A stretch of DNA of 64,000 nucleotides from Aquimonas sp. (lineage in GTDB: Bacteria > Pseudomonadota > Gammaproteobacteria > Xanthomonadales > Xanthomonadaceae): positions 62,001 through 126,000 of the forward strand of contig JAKOMQ010000009.1 of assembly GCA_022241605.1 (NCBI GenBank), given 5' to 3'. The translations under genes and the position numbers were made by a program. This document shows positions 1-9,202 of the stretch, piece by piece. The notes under the pieces are model-generated. The model saw only the letters and a list, made by a program, of their open reading frames with translations, was not told the DNA's origin and ran no database searches. The first letter of the stretch is position 1; every line of letters begins with the position of its first letter.

Positions 1-1075
1 GGCGCACCACCGAGGCCAGCTCGCGGAACACCGCCGGCTGCGCGCTGATCACCAGCGCATTGGTTTCCGGATGGGCCTGGATCGTGGCCGAGCGCGCGCC
101 TTCCGCGCCCGGGGCCTGCCCGGTCAGGGTGGCGGCCACGCCCTCCAGCACCGGCACCAGGGCCGCGGCACTGGCGTTGCGCAGGTAGACCACCTGGGTG
201 GAATCACCGCCGTCCAAGGGCGTGTCCAGATGCACCACCAGGCTGCGCGCGCGCAGGCGCTGGGCGCGGTCGCCGGACAGCAGCAGAGAGTTGCTGCGCT
301 CATCCGCCAGCACCCGCGGCTGGGCCCCGGCGGCGCCGGTCGCGCTTTGCTCAAGCGCGATCAGGGTGCGCGCGATCTCGACCGCGCTGGCGTGGCGCAG
401 CGGGATCACCTCGATCTCCGCATCGGCGGCGACATCGACCCGCCGGATGATGCTGCTGATCCGCTCCAGGTTGCCGGCGCGATCAGCCACCAGCAGGCTG
501 TTGCTGCCGCCGTGCGCGGCCACATGCGCCTGCTGCGACAGCAGCGGCCGCAGCAGCGCGGCCATCTCATCGGCGCTGACGTGCCTGAGCTCGATCAGCC
601 GGGTGAGCACCGCGTCCGGGCCGCCGTCGACCGCGCCCAGGCTGCCCTGCTGGGCGGCGCTGACGTCGGGGACGATCTTGGTCATGCGCCCGGACGCCAC
701 CGCGGCGTAGCCGTGGACGCGCAGCACCGACAGGAACACCTCGTAGATTTCGTCGGCCGTCATCGGCTGGCTGGAAATCACGGTGACCGCGCCGGCCACG
801 CCCTGGTCGACGATGAAGCTGCGGCCGGTGATCTCGCTGACGGTCTGGATCAGCACGTTGATGTCGGCCGCCTTGAGGTTCAGCGTGTGGCGGCCGCTGC
901 CGTTGCCGACAGGTGCACTCGCCGCCTGCGGCACAGCCTGCGGGATCATCACCACCGGCGCCTCCTGGGCGATGGCAGGCGACAGCATCAATGCGGCGGC
1001 AAGGGCGGCGCTGAGCGCGTGAGAGCGGAGGCGGCGAGGATTGGGCATTCCGGGCATCCGGGTGGGGGACGGCAT
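1..1075 (-). CDS. gspD: Type II secretion system secretin GspD (3' end beyond window)
   Basis: Outer-membrane secretin of the type II secretion system; about 358 N-terminal codons are visible and the gene runs off the left edge. The translation starts with a signal peptide (AALMLSPAIAQ, cleavage after about residue 36), followed by an N0 domain (LNLKAADINVLIQTVSEITG) and repeated N1-type modules with the hallmark pattern of R(L/V)DxxxD, EVIPLRHASAxEI and LLLSGDRAQR. The C-terminal membrane pore domain lies outside the window. It follows gspC by 49 nt on the same strand, so the two are probably one transcript. ATG codons at 1057 and 1048 are in frame and equally possible starts, because no strong Shine-Dalgarno separates them. 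Family assignment is secure; the start is not. Confidence 0.9.
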   Translation of the reverse strand, partial: MPSPTRMPGMPNPRRLRSHALSAALAAALMLSPAIAQEAPVVMIPQAVPQAASAPVGNGSGRHTLNLKAADINVLIQTVSEITGRSFIVDQGVAGAVTVISSQPMTADEIYEVFLSVLRVHGYAAVASGRMTKIVPDVSAAQQGSLGAVDGGPDAVLTRLIELRHVSADEMAALLRPLLSQQAHVAAHGGSNSLLVADRAGNLERISSIIRRVDVAADAEIEVIPLRHASAVEIARTLIALEQSATGAAGAQPRVLADERSNSLLLSGDRAQRLRARSLVVHLDTPLDGGDSTQVVYLRNASAAALVPVLEGVAATLTGQAPGAEGARSATIQAHPETNALVISAQPAVFRELASVVR

Positions 1076-1124
1076 CAGGGGGCGGCACCGGTGACGGTGG
1101 TAGCCGGCGATCTTTCCACAGCGG

Positions 1125-2012
1125 CTATTTGAGGTCCACGCCCAGCTGCTGCTCGCTGCCATCGCGGACCACGGTCAGACGAAGAGAGCGCGCCTCGCGC
1201 AGAGTCTGCATCAGCTCGGCCTGGCGCTGCGGACCGTCCAACGGAATGCCGTTGACCGCCGTGACCAGATCGGTGGGGCGCAGGCCGCTGCGGCGCATCA
1301 GCTCGCTGTCGCGGCCGGCCGAAACCCGCACGCCGGCAAAGCGGCCGTTCTCCAGCACCGGAATCACCTGCAGCTGGCTGGCGAGCGCAGCGGCGTCGAT
1401 GCCGGTGGCATCGCGGATGCTCTCCATGCTGGGCCCGCCCGGGGCGATCATCGGGTTGATGAAGGGCGAAGGCATGCTGCGATCCACCGGGCCGCCGCGC
1501 ACCGGCCCCGGGCTGGCGCTGCGCGGCAGCGGGCCTGGCGCCAGCCCCTCCCTCGGCAGGCTCAGGCCCTCGGTGACGCCGTTGCGGGTAAGCAGCACAC
1601 GGCCGGCGCTGATGCCAACCAAGCGCGCCCCCCCGGGCAGGTCATCCCCCACCCGGTAGCGCTGATGCGCGCCGGACTCGTCGGCGATGATGGCGACGCC
1701 CTCGTCCTCGGTTTCAAGGTTGAGGGTGCCGCGCAGACTGAGCTTGAGCGCGGTCTCGGGCGCCTGTGCGGCGAGCGCGGCGAGATCCAGCGCAGCGCCG
1801 CTCTGCCCAAACAGATGCGCGCGCGCAATGGACGTAGCCGGGGCTGCCGCGGCGCCTGCGCCGGGCAGCTGCAGCGGCTGGGGCGCCGGCAGGCTGGGGC
1901 CGGCCAACAGCAGGAACACCAGCCTCAGCAGGGCGAACAGGGCCAGCACGCCGCAGGCAAGGGCCAGCAGGCGCGCAGCGCCGGCCGACCCCAGCCACAG
2001 CGGCACGGGCAT
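1125..2012 (-). CDS. gspC: Type II secretion inner-membrane protein GspC
   Basis: 295-residue bitopic inner-membrane component that links the inner-membrane platform to the GspD secretin. Visible parts are a short cytoplasmic N-terminus, one hydrophobic segment (LLALACGVLALFALLRLVFLLLAG, about residues 12-35), a Pro/Ala linker, a homology-region domain (LSLRGTLNLETEDEGVAIIADESG) and a C-terminal PDZ domain (SGLRPTDLVTAVNGIPLDG). The reading frame is open 54 codons further upstream, but ATG 2012 follows a GGAG at proper distance and lies one base after the rhlB stop (TGAGATG). The tight junction implies that rhlB, gspC and gspD are co-transcribed. The overall architecture matches GspC/XpsN. 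Confidence 0.88.
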   Translation of the reverse strand: MPVPLWLGSAGAARLLALACGVLALFALLRLVFLLLAGPSLPAPQPLQLPGAGAAAAPATSIARAHLFGQSGAALDLAALAAQAPETALKLSLRGTLNLETEDEGVAIIADESGAHQRYRVGDDLPGGARLVGISAGRVLLTRNGVTEGLSLPREGLAPGPLPRSASPGPVRGGPVDRSMPSPFINPMIAPGGPSMESIRDATGIDAAALASQLQVIPVLENGRFAGVRVSAGRDSELMRRSGLRPTDLVTAVNGIPLDGPQRQAELMQTLREARSLRLTVVRDGSEQQLGVDLK

Positions 2013-2013
2013 C

Positions 2014-3393
2014 TCAGGCTCCCGAACCGGGCGCTGGTGCCGGCCCGGAGCCGTGACGACGGCCGCCGCCGCTACCGCCACCACCGCCGCTGCCACCGCT
2101 GCGCCGGCGTCGCTTGCGTGCGGCGTCCGCGCCCGAAGACGGCGGCGGATTGGTCGGGATGGAGTCGTCCTCATCCTCGTCTGCGTCCGCAGTCGAAGCT
2201 TCGCGCGCCAGCACAGCCACCGGTGCGAGCAAGTCCGGACTGATCTGCGCCACCGGGATCTTCTGCTCGATGTAAGCCTCGATCTCCGGCAGGCTCATGG
2301 CGTACATGTCGCAGGCGAAGCTGACCGCGTCACCCTCGGCGCCGAGCCGCGCGGTGCGGCCGATGCGGTGGACGTAGTCCTCGCAGTCATTCGGCAGGTC
2401 GTAGTTGTAGACGTGGCTGACGCCATCGATATGCAGGCCACGCGCGGCCACGTCGGTCGCTACCAGGATATGCAGATCGCCGCGCTGGAACTTGGCCAGC
2501 AGGCTCTGCCGCTTCTTCTGCGGCACGTCACCCGACAGCACGGCCACCTTGTGCCCGTGGCGGTCCAGCCGGCGCCACACCTTTTCCGCGGCTACCTTCA
2601 TGTTGACGAAAATCATGCTGCGGCGGGAGTCGTTGCGGGACAACAGGTTCAGCAGCAGCGGGATCTTCTCCTCGGCGGCGGGAAAGTAGACCACCTGCCG
2701 CACCCGCGAGGCCGTCACCGTCTCGGTCTCGACGGTGAGCTTCTCCGGCTCGTTCATGTGCTCGTAGGCCAGCTCCAGCACGCGATGGCTGAGCGTGGCG
2801 GAGAACAGCAGGCTCTGGCGCTCGCCGGCCGCCGGCATGCGCCGCAGCAGGAACCGGATGTCCTTGATGAAGCCGAGGTCGAACATGCGGTCGGCCTCGT
2901 CCAGCACTACCGCCTCGCAGGCCGACAGCGAGAACACCCGCTGCTTCAGGTAGTCGATCAGTCGGCCCGGGGTGGCGATGATCACATCGCAACCCGCGCG
3001 CAGCATCTCGCGCTGCTTGTCGTAGTCGACGCCGCCATAAATGAGCGCGAAGCGCAGGCCGGTCTCCGCAGCAACCTTCTGGGCGTCCTTCTGGATCTGG
3101 ATCGCCAGCTCGCGGGTGGGCGCGAGGATCAGTGCGCGCGGGTCGGTCTCGCCGCGGCTGGCGATCGCCGGCCGCGTCAGCAGGCGGTTCACCACCGCCA
3201 CCAGGAACGCGATGGTCTTGCCGGTGCCGGTCTGCGCCTGGCCGGCGACATCGCGGCCGGTGAGTGCGATCGGCAGGGTCAGGGCCTGAATCGGCGTGCA
3301 GCGGGTAAAGCCAGCCTGGGTCAGGCCATCCAGCAGCACGGGGTGGAGATCCAGACTGGAGAAAGTAACGTCGGTGAGGGGCTTGTCGCTCAT
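2014..3393 (-). CDS. rhlB: DEAD-box ATP-dependent RNA helicase RhlB
   Basis: 459-residue cytoplasmic RNA helicase of the RhlB type, a degradosome-associated helicase in gammaproteobacteria. All core motifs are present: Q-motif region ([16 protein letters not shown]), Walker [33 protein letters not shown] ([13 protein letters not shown]), SAT, the C-terminal [12 protein letters not shown] and [11 protein letters not shown] low-complexity tail follows (acidic stretch, then Arg/Gly/Ser-rich [14 protein letters not shown]), typical of xanthomonad RhlB and probably RNA- or partner-binding. ATG 3393 has GGGAAG upstream and starts [11 protein letters not shown], the usual family N-terminus; a longer open frame upstream is disregarded. 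It is divergent from trxA and overlaps nothing. Confidence 0.93.
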   Translation of the reverse strand: MSDKPLTDVTFSSLDLHPVLLDGLTQAGFTRCTPIQALTLPIALTGRDVAGQAQTGTGKTIAFLVAVVNRLLTRPAIASRGETDPRALILAPTRELAIQIQKDAQKVAAETGLRFALIYGGVDYDKQREMLRAGCDVIIATPGRLIDYLKQRVFSLSACEAVVLDEADRMFDLGFIKDIRFLLRRMPAAGERQSLLFSATLSHRVLELAYEHMNEPEKLTVETETVTASRVRQVVYFPAAEEKIPLLLNLLSRNDSRRSMIFVNMKVAAEKVWRRLDRHGHKVAVLSGDVPQKKRQSLLAKFQRGDLHILVATDVAARGLHIDGVSHVYNYDLPNDCEDYVHRIGRTARLGAEGDAVSFACDMYAMSLPEIEAYIEQKIPVAQISPDLLAPVAVLAREASTADADEDEDDSIPTNPPPSSGADAARKRRRRSGGSGGGGGSGGGRRHGSGPAPAPGSGA

Positions 3394-3718
3394 GGGCTTC
3401 CCGGCAGTCCGCGCGCTGCGCGGATGCTTGCGTGGCCGGACCACCAAACGCACACTGCCGGGGCTGGGCATGGAGCCCGGTTGGCAACCGCAAGGGGCGG
3501 GGAGGGCCGGAAAGGCCGACCGCCGGATCCACGCAATGCATGGATCGGGGCTGCCAGAAGGGCAGCGGGCAGGTCGGACGGCTTGTGGATGTCAGGCATC
3601 GCCCGCAAGTGTAGCCCAAGCCCGGGGGCTCGCCGCCAGCAGCGCGCGACGGCTCCGGATCCACGTCCTTTCAGACACCCGAGCCACCTCGGCCGGGCAC
3701 CCCAGGAGCCAGATCAAC
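3394..3718. promoter_or_regulatory. Divergent intergenic region rhlB/trxA
   Basis: 325 nt without a convincing gene. It must carry the promoters of rhlB (leftward) and trxA (rightward). Two small inverted repeats are visible: GATCCA...TGGATC around 3526-3547 and GCTGCC-AGAA-GGCAGC just after it. An AGGAG at 3704-3708 serves the trxA GTG start. I cannot identify -35/-10 boxes with confidence. Confidence 0.45.
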
Positions 3719-4045
3719 GTGAGCGAACACATCAGGAATGTCGGCGACGCCGATTTCGAGGCCGAAGTGATCCAGTCCAGCGAGCCGGTCCTGGTCGACT
3801 TCTGGGCAGAGTGGTGCGGCCCCTGCAAGGCGATCGGCCCGATCGTGGACCAGGTGGCACAGGACTTTGCCGGCAGGGTCAAGGTGGTCAAGGTGAACAT
3901 CGACCACAACCCGGCGACGCCCAGGCAGTTCGCGGTGCGCGGCATCCCGACCCTGATGCTCTTCAAGGATGGCAAGGTCGCCGCCACCCAGGTGGGGGCC
4001 ATCAACCGCAGCCAGCTGACCCAGTTCGTCGAAAAAGCGATCTGA
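3719..4045 (+). CDS. trxA: Thioredoxin 1
   Basis: 108-residue cytosolic thioredoxin, a general protein disulfide reductase. The active site WCGPC occupies residues 32-36, followed by the conserved cis-Pro region RGIPTLMLF and the C-terminal GAINRSQL. The GTG start at 3719 is chosen because AGGAG lies 10 nt upstream and the N-terminus SEHIRNVGDADFE matches the usual length. The frame is open further upstream, but that part has no thioredoxin similarity. Position just upstream of rho is the conserved gammaproteobacterial order, here interrupted by a tiny convergent gene. Confidence 0.95.
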   Translation: MSEHIRNVGDADFEAEVIQSSEPVLVDFWAEWCGPCKAIGPIVDQVAQDFAGRVKVVKVNIDHNPATPRQFAVRGIPTLMLFKDGKVAATQVGAINRSQLTQFVEKAI

Positions 4046-4093
4046 CCCGCGCCCGGCAAGCGCAGGCCTGCGCGCCGCGCGGGCCCTACTGCT

Positions 4094-4123
4094 GCGGCCG
4101 CCCTCAGCGGCCGCGGCTGTTTT
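4094..4123 (+). terminator. trxA terminator hairpin
   Basis: Perfect 8-bp arms GCGGCCGC (4094-4101 and 4107-4114) with loop CCTCA, then GGCTGTTTT. It is placed 48 nt after the trxA stop. It overlaps the 3' end and stop codon of the convergent small gene at 4104-4253. Confidence 0.65.
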
Positions 4124-4253
4124 CGGCTTCCTCCTCGGCCATCAGGCGCCGGAACTTCCAGAACAGGAAGCCGCCCATGCCGAGCATGAACACGATGACG
4201 CCTAGGCTCAGCAGGCCGGCGTCGGTGGTCAACAAGGCGCGCCAGGCATCCAT
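4104..4253 (-). CDS. Small single-pass membrane protein, DUF3149 family
   Basis: 49-residue protein. It begins MDAWRALLTTDAGLLSLGVIVFMLGMGGFLFWKF: a short amphipathic N-terminus and one transmembrane helix (about residues 15-34), followed by a basic/acidic tail (RRLMAEEEAENSRGR). This layout and the DAWRALLTTDAGLLSL start are characteristic of DUF3149 proteins, whose function is unknown. ATG 4253 has GGAG 6 nt upstream. It is divergent from rho and convergent with trxA, and the trxA terminator lies over its last codons. Confidence 0.75.
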   Translation of the reverse strand: MDAWRALLTTDAGLLSLGVIVFMLGMGGFLFWKFRRLMAEEEAENSRGR

Positions 4254-4505
4254 GGCAGTCTCCAGAGGGTTTTGGTGAAGGCCTGCAGGATGGCGCGGGC
4301 CCGACGCCATGATCTTGAGCTTGATCAAGCGCGCTCCCTGAAGCTGCCTTGAGCTGGGTTTTCGCGTCCGCTTGTGATCCAGGCAGCCGCGGTGTACTGT
4401 TCCGCAGCAACGCGGAGCGTCAATCGCCCGCCTCTCTTCTGCAGCACCCCTCCCCGCTTCCCTCCCGATTCGTCAGAATCCCGCTCGCACTGCGCGAGGT
4501 ATCCC

Positions 4506-6347
4506 TTGTCCGAGAATGAAACCCCGAACGGCGACGCTGCGGCGACGCAGGTCGATCCGCCTGCCAAGCCGGCAGCACCCGAAACCGTAGACGCCAGCGA
4601 GGCCACCCCGCCCGCGAAGCCCGCCCGTGGCGTCCGCGCCCGAGCTGCTGCAGCAGCAGCGGCCGAAGCCGCCGAAGCCGCCGCCCAGAGCAGCCTTCCG
4701 CTGGAGCCCGCCGCGCCAGCGACAGCGACGGCTCCCGCCGAGCCACCGGCAGCGCTCGCGGCAGCCGCGCCAAGCCCGGCTCCCGCAGCGGCGGCGCCGA
4801 GCCCCGAGCCTGTCGAAACGTCGGCTTCCGCAGATCCAGCGGCCCCGGCCGGCACCGAGGAAGCCCAGGGCAGCGACGGCGAGTCGACCGCAGAGGGCGA
4901 CGAAGACCCTGCCGAACGTGCGCGCCGCGAGCGCCGCGAGAGCCGTCGCGAATTCCGCGAACGGCGCCGCGAGCGCCGCAACCGCGAGCGTGCAGCGACG
5001 CAGCCGGGCGGAGCGGGCGATGTTGATGAGGACAGCCTGCCGCCTCCGCAGAGCCAGCCCTACCAGCCGCCGGCGAACATGCCCAGCCACAGCCTGACCG
5101 AGCTGAAGCGGATGCGCGCCGATCAGCTGCTGGATCTGGCCGAGATCCTGCGCATCACTGATACGGTCGCGCGCATGCGCAAACAGGACATCACCTTCGC
5201 CATCCTGAAGGTGCTGACCCGCTACGGCGACGGCGTTGCCGGTGAAGGCGTGCTGGAGATCCTGCCGGACGGCTTCGGCTTCCTGCGCGGCGCCGAGGCC
5301 AGCTACCTGGCCGGTCCGGACGACGTCTACATCTCGCCCAGCCAGATCCGCCGCTTCAACCTGCGCACCGGCGACTACATGACCGGCCGCATCCGCTCGC
5401 CCAAGGACGGCGAGCGTTACTTCGCGCTGGCCAAGGTCGACACCATCAACGGCGAGCCGCCGGAGGCGTCCAAGAACAAGGCCCTGTTCGAAAACCTTAC
5501 GCCGCTGTTCCCGCGCAAGCGCTTCGTGCTGGAGCGCGGCAACGGCAGCACCGAGGACATCACCGGGCGGATCATGGATCTGATGAGCCCGATCGGCAAA
5601 GGCCAGCGCGGGCTTATCGTGTCGCCGCCCAAGGCCGGCAAGACCATGCTGCTGCAGCACCTCGCATCCGCAATCAGCTACAACCACCCGGACGTGCACC
5701 TGATCGTGCTGCTGATCGACGAGCGCCCCGAGGAAGTCACCGAGATGAGCCGCACCGTGCGCGGTGAGGTGGTCAGCTCGACCTTCGACGAGCCCGCCGC
5801 CCGCCACGTGCAGGTGGCCGAGATGGTCATCGAGCGCGCCAAGCGCCTGGTCGAGCACAAGAAGGACGTGGTGATCCTGCTCGACTCCATCACCCGTCTG
5901 GCGCGCGCCTACAACACCGTGGTGCCGAGCTCGGGCAAGGTGCTGACCGGCGGTGTGGATGCCAACGCCCTGCAGCGGCCCAAGCGTTTCTTCGGCGCCG
6001 CCCGCAACGTCGAGGAAGGCGGCTCGCTGACCATCATCGCCACCGCGCTGGTCGAAACCGGCTCGAAGATGGACGAGGTGATCTACGAGGAGTTCAAGGG
6101 CACCGGCAACATGGAAGTCCACATGGACCGCCGTATCGCCGAGAAGCGCGTCTACCCGGCGGTCAACATCAACCGCTCCGGCACCCGCCGCGAAGAGCTG
6201 CTGATCGACCCGGACTTCCTGCAGAAGATCTGGATCCTGCGCAAGCTGCTGCACCCGATGGACGAGCTCGCCGCCATCGAGTTCCTGCTCGACAAGATGA
6301 AGAACACCAAGACCAACGAGGAGTTCTTCAACTTCATGAAGCGCTGA
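4506..6347 (+). CDS. rho: Transcription termination factor Rho with long N-terminal extension
   Basis: 613-residue hexameric RNA-dependent ATPase that ends Rho-dependent transcripts. About 190 N-terminal residues are Ala/Pro-rich, then acidic, then Arg-rich ([19 protein letters not shown]). Next come the Rho N-terminal helical part ([20 protein letters not shown]), the cold-shock-like RNA-binding domain ([30 protein letters not shown]) and the ATPase core with P-loop PPKAGKT (about residue 374), [26 protein letters not shown] and GGVDANAL. E. coli Rho is about 419 residues, so the extension is large but of a kind known in Lysobacterales. The start is inferred to be TTG 4506, because GAGGT lies 5 nt upstream and no ATG is well placed; a frame start at 4374 is less likely. 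Confidence 0.93.
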   Translation: MSENETPNGDAAATQVDPPAKPAAPETVDASEATPPAKPARGVRARAAAAAAAEAAEAAAQSSLPLEPAAPATATAPAEPPAALAAAAPSPAPAAAAPSPEPVETSASADPAAPAGTEEAQGSDGESTAEGDEDPAERARRERRESRREFRERRRERRNRERAATQPGGAGDVDEDSLPPPQSQPYQPPANMPSHSLTELKRMRADQLLDLAEILRITDTVARMRKQDITFAILKVLTRYGDGVAGEGVLEILPDGFGFLRGAEASYLAGPDDVYISPSQIRRFNLRTGDYMTGRIRSPKDGERYFALAKVDTINGEPPEASKNKALFENLTPLFPRKRFVLERGNGSTEDITGRIMDLMSPIGKGQRGLIVSPPKAGKTMLLQHLASAISYNHPDVHLIVLLIDERPEEVTEMSRTVRGEVVSSTFDEPAARHVQVAEMVIERAKRLVEHKKDVVILLDSITRLARAYNTVVPSSGKVLTGGVDANALQRPKRFFGAARNVEEGGSLTIIATALVETGSKMDEVIYEEFKGTGNMEVHMDRRIAEKRVYPAVNINRSGTRREELLIDPDFLQKIWILRKLLHPMDELAAIEFLLDKMKNTKTNEEFFNFMKR

Positions 6348-6373
6348 AGCCCAGGCGCCGAGAGCAAGGACGG

Positions 6374-6405
6374 AAGGCCCGCGCAGCGATGCGCGGGCCT
6401 TTTTT
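6374..6405 (+). terminator. rho intrinsic terminator
   Basis: An 11-bp stem AAGGCCCGCGC (6374-6384) and GCGCGGGCCTT (6391-6401) with loop AGCGAT, then a T run to 6405. It lies 26 nt after the rho stop. The same stem and almost the same loop recur at 7469-7496 and 9891-9916. Confidence 0.85.
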
Positions 6406-6579
6406 GATATGGCATCGAGGATTTTTCCGTTCTTCGACAGGGCTCTTGGGGAATCTGCAGCCAAAAGGAGAAACAGCTTGCCCCCCCCGGAGCGCATGCT
6501 AGCTTGTGTACGCTTCGCACCTGATCCATTACGTATCAATATGTGAAGCGATCCCTTACGCAATTTCAGTGAAATCATC

Positions 6580-7434
6580 ATGTCCATCTTCAGAAATCTG
6601 GTGCTTGCCGGCTGCTGGCTCGCAGCGTCGTCCTCGACGGTGCTGGCAAGCTCGCTGGAAGCCCACCCCTGCAACGGTTGCAATGAGCTTGCGTTCCAGA
6701 CGGCGGCCGCAAACCGAGGCCTCGGAATCCACTACTTTTACGACTTCAGCTCCGGCCAACTCAAGGGCTACGAGGTCCACCGGGAGCTGGACCTGATGCC
6801 GGGCGCGATCGTCTTCTTCCCGGTTGAGGTTCCGGTCCCTTCGGAGTATCTCGACCATTTTGACAAGATGGTGCAAGTCAGGGCCGAGTTCGGTGACCTG
6901 AGCAAGATCACCGTACCCGTCACGGTCGGCCCGAATGATCCTGTCCATGGCGTGAGTGCATACGATGTGGTGAGCGACTCCGGCCCTAGAAACAACGTGA
7001 GCAACTGGCTGAGGTCACAGGCTAACGTGCTTTTCGAACGTGCAGGCGCCTCAGCCAACGCAGCGGCAAACCTAGGCTCTCTGCTCCAGAGTCTGGACAA
7101 GATCTTCACCAACGGGGAGCTCCTGAAAGTGCAGGTCGAGGTAACGCTCTCGGACGGCAGTTTTGTCGTTTTCGAGTTCAGCAAGAACAACACTATTGAA
7201 GGGCGGCCTCAGTACATCGCTGGAAGCGCGCGCGACGTCAACGAGCAGGACATCGTGGAGCCGGGGCAAAACCTACCCAACGGCACGAGGTTCAGTTTCG
7301 GCGTCGACAACAGCGAAGACACGATCCGACGCTGGTTGGATCACACCTGCTACATCGTCGCGTGTGAGCGCCCGAACGGTAGGGTGAGAGGTTGCGTGGT
7401 CGCTGGTGGCAGGATTACCTGCACGTCGATCTGA
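6580..7434 (+). CDS. Exported protein of unknown function
   Basis: 284 residues, not recognised. The N-terminus is a good signal peptide (MSIFRNLVLAGCWLAASSSTVLAS, cleavage about residue 23). The mature part starts with a CNGC motif (about residues 31-34) and ends with a second Cys cluster (HTCYIVAC, GCVVAGG, ITC), so disulfides in the periplasm or outside are likely. The middle is soluble, mixed alpha/beta in feel, with no domain I can name. Base composition is visibly less GC-rich than rho. It stands alone between two hairpin terminators, as single-gene accessory transcripts do. The ATG start has no clear Shine-Dalgarno. Confidence 0.6.
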   Translation: MSIFRNLVLAGCWLAASSSTVLASSLEAHPCNGCNELAFQTAAANRGLGIHYFYDFSSGQLKGYEVHRELDLMPGAIVFFPVEVPVPSEYLDHFDKMVQVRAEFGDLSKITVPVTVGPNDPVHGVSAYDVVSDSGPRNNVSNWLRSQANVLFERAGASANAAANLGSLLQSLDKIFTNGELLKVQVEVTLSDGSFVVFEFSKNNTIEGRPQYIAGSARDVNEQDIVEPGQNLPNGTRFSFGVDNSEDTIRRWLDHTCYIVACERPNGRVRGCVVAGGRITCTSI

Positions 7435-7464
7435 TCTACTGGCTCACGCAGCTGCACGGAAAGC

Positions 7465-7504
7465 GCACAAGGCCCGCGCAGCAATGCGCGGGCCTTGTGC
7501 TTTT
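7465..7504 (+). terminator. Intrinsic terminator after the exported-protein gene
   Basis: A 15-bp stem GCACAAGGCCCGCGC (7465-7479) and GCGCGGGCCTTGTGC (7486-7500) with loop AGCAAT, followed by TTTT. It lies 31 nt past the stop codon at 7434. Its core is nearly identical to the rho terminator. Confidence 0.85.
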
Positions 7505-7688
7505 CCGGGGGCGACGCATGGTCTCGGATCGGGGCTCTCGCGTTGACGACAAGATCCTGCAGCGCCCAGCGGCGTTGCCGAGCAGTTCGTCGAGTAATCT
7601 GTGGCTCCGAAACTCCTGTATGCAGTGGAAGGCATGCCCAGCGCATCGGAATCGTCAGTGAACGTGGAAGTTACAAGGGCTCGTTGAA

Positions 7689-8600
7689 GTGATCTTGAAA
7701 CCCTTCGTGCTGAAGGTTGTGCTCGCAGCAGCGCTGGCCACGCTGGCTTGGTGGCTGGTTGCTTCGAGAGTAGCTACCGAGCCCTCTCCTGTCGCTTACC
7801 GCGACTCTGCTGCCGACCGAATAGGGGCGCCGCAGGAGAGGCCTCAAGAGAAACGTGTCAATCAGTCCAGCCCAGGCCGCCCAGCGAATGTCCCGACACC
7901 GGCCTCCCTGCACGCTGCTGACAACTTTTTCGCGTTCGCCGAGACACTGCTGGATCGCTTTGGGGCTTCTTCCTTCGAGTACGCAGCTCTGCATGCCCGG
8001 ATCGACGCTGTCTGCCGGGCCGCGTGGGATGTCCTGGAGCGGCCAGTCGACCGCTGGGGCAAGACGGTTCTTACTCTCGAGAGCGCGACCTTGCTGGAAG
8101 CCCGCTGCACCCAGTGGTGGGCAGAGCACGATCGACTGTCCGTGCCGACGTTTGAGGGCTCGCCACAGTTTCAGCGGGCCATGGCCGAAGTGCAGATCAC
8201 AGCCGAGGGCAGTCTTGCCCTGCCTGCCGACTCCTCGGTGGCGCACGATGCAAGTCTTCGGATTCAAGGTGGCGCATCAGCCGCAGAGTTTGCTGAGTCC
8301 CTGGTGCTCTGGTGGGATGCGAACACTTCCGTGCGCCAAGCGCTGATCAAGCACCATCGGCTCTCGGAGGAGGATCTGGGAGTTTCAGTCATCCTGGGAG
8401 CGCAACTCTTCGAATGCGAGCTGGCGGGCGTTTGCGGTCCAAGATCCTTCGCGAGCCTTGAGCTCTGCGTTGAGCTGGGTTGCTCCCCAGGCCTGTCCTA
8501 TCAGGAAGCATTGCGCGCCTCACTCCCTCCCCCAATCGCGGGAGGAGCATTCGCTGTTCGCGACCAGCTGGCTCGTATCCGTTTCGGGCGAGGGGATTGA
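7689..8600 (+). CDS. Membrane-anchored or exported protein of unknown function
   Basis: 303 residues, no recognised family. A hydrophobic N-terminal segment (FVLKVVLAAALATLAWWLVAS, about residues 6-26) is either a signal anchor or signal peptide. It is followed by a polar Pro/Gln/Arg linker (to about residue 72) and a mostly helical soluble part with several Cys residues (CRAAWDV, RCTQWW, ECELAGVCG, LCVELGC). The start is a GTG with AAGGG about 10 nt upstream. GC content is slightly lower than the housekeeping neighbours. No partner gene suggests a role. Confidence 0.5.
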   Translation: MILKPFVLKVVLAAALATLAWWLVASRVATEPSPVAYRDSAADRIGAPQERPQEKRVNQSSPGRPANVPTPASLHAADNFFAFAETLLDRFGASSFEYAALHARIDAVCRAAWDVLERPVDRWGKTVLTLESATLLEARCTQWWAEHDRLSVPTFEGSPQFQRAMAEVQITAEGSLALPADSSVAHDASLRIQGGASAAEFAESLVLWWDANTSVRQALIKHHRLSEEDLGVSVILGAQLFECELAGVCGPRSFASLELCVELGCSPGLSYQEALRASLPPPIAGGAFAVRDQLARIRFGRGD

Positions 8601-8839
8601 AGTGACGCGCGAGGCATTCCATCCGGGGCCCTCCCGGCTTGGGAGGGATGGTTTGGAAGGCGGAGTGCAGAGTCCAGTTCGCGCTCGAAGACGGTGGCCG
8701 AGCGGAACAAGACACGGATTTCCTGCACCCAGCGCTGCACGTATTCGCAAACGGCGAGTTCGGGGCCCGCGACCACTGAACCAGTCAGGGAGGCACCTGC
8801 TCGACAGGGGCCATCGCAACTTCCCGCAGACTCGGCTGC

Positions 8840-9202
8840 CTACCTCTGCAGCATCGCCACCTGCAGTTCGATGCGCTTGAGCTCCCTGAGCATCCGGTTG
8901 GCCTCCATGTGGCTGCCCAGGTAGGTCTTGCAGAGCACCGTCATCTGGAACAGCAGCACGGTGCCGGTCCCCCACTGGATCGCGGTGGTGGGATCGGTCG
9001 CGCCCAGCAGCTTCCAGAAGGCGAACGCGGCACCGGCGAAGCTGACCAGCACGGTGGCATACACGAGCCGGACGACGGCTGCCTTCGGCCCGCGGAACAT
9101 CCCCAGCGCCTCGGAGACATAGCCCTGCTCCTGGTAGCGCGCCAGCAGGGCGCGATCCTCCTCGCTCATGGCGCGGCCGATCATCTCGTCAAACTTGTCC
9201 AT
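8840..9202 (-). CDS. DUF6768 family two-helix membrane protein
   Basis: 120 residues. The N-terminus MDKFDEMIGRAMSEEDRALLARY is a soluble amphipathic helix. Two transmembrane segments follow at about residues 46-64 and 77-94, and the C-terminal helix is MEANRMLRELKRIELQVAMLQR. This fits DUF6768, a family commonly encoded directly after an ECF sigma factor, as here. The start overlaps the 3' end of the sigma gene by 14 nt, so translation is coupled. By position it may modulate the sigma factor at the membrane, but it has no recognisable zinc-binding anti-sigma motif; that role is inference. Confidence 0.75.
   Translation of the reverse strand: MDKFDEMIGRAMSEEDRALLARYQEQGYVSEALGMFRGPKAAVVRLVYATVLVSFAGAAFAFWKLLGATDPTTAIQWGTGTVLLFQMTVLCKTYLGSHMEANRMLRELKRIELQVAMLQR

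Noticed and set aside
1687-4278. An 863-codon plus-strand open frame across gspC, rhlB and trxA
   Set aside because: It lies antisense to clear gspC and rhlB and has no family features. Long antisense frames are expected at this GC content.
4473-6683. A 736-codon minus-strand frame opposite rho
   Set aside because: It is a shadow of the highly conserved rho gene; the residue pattern is His/Gln/Arg/Gly-rich junk.
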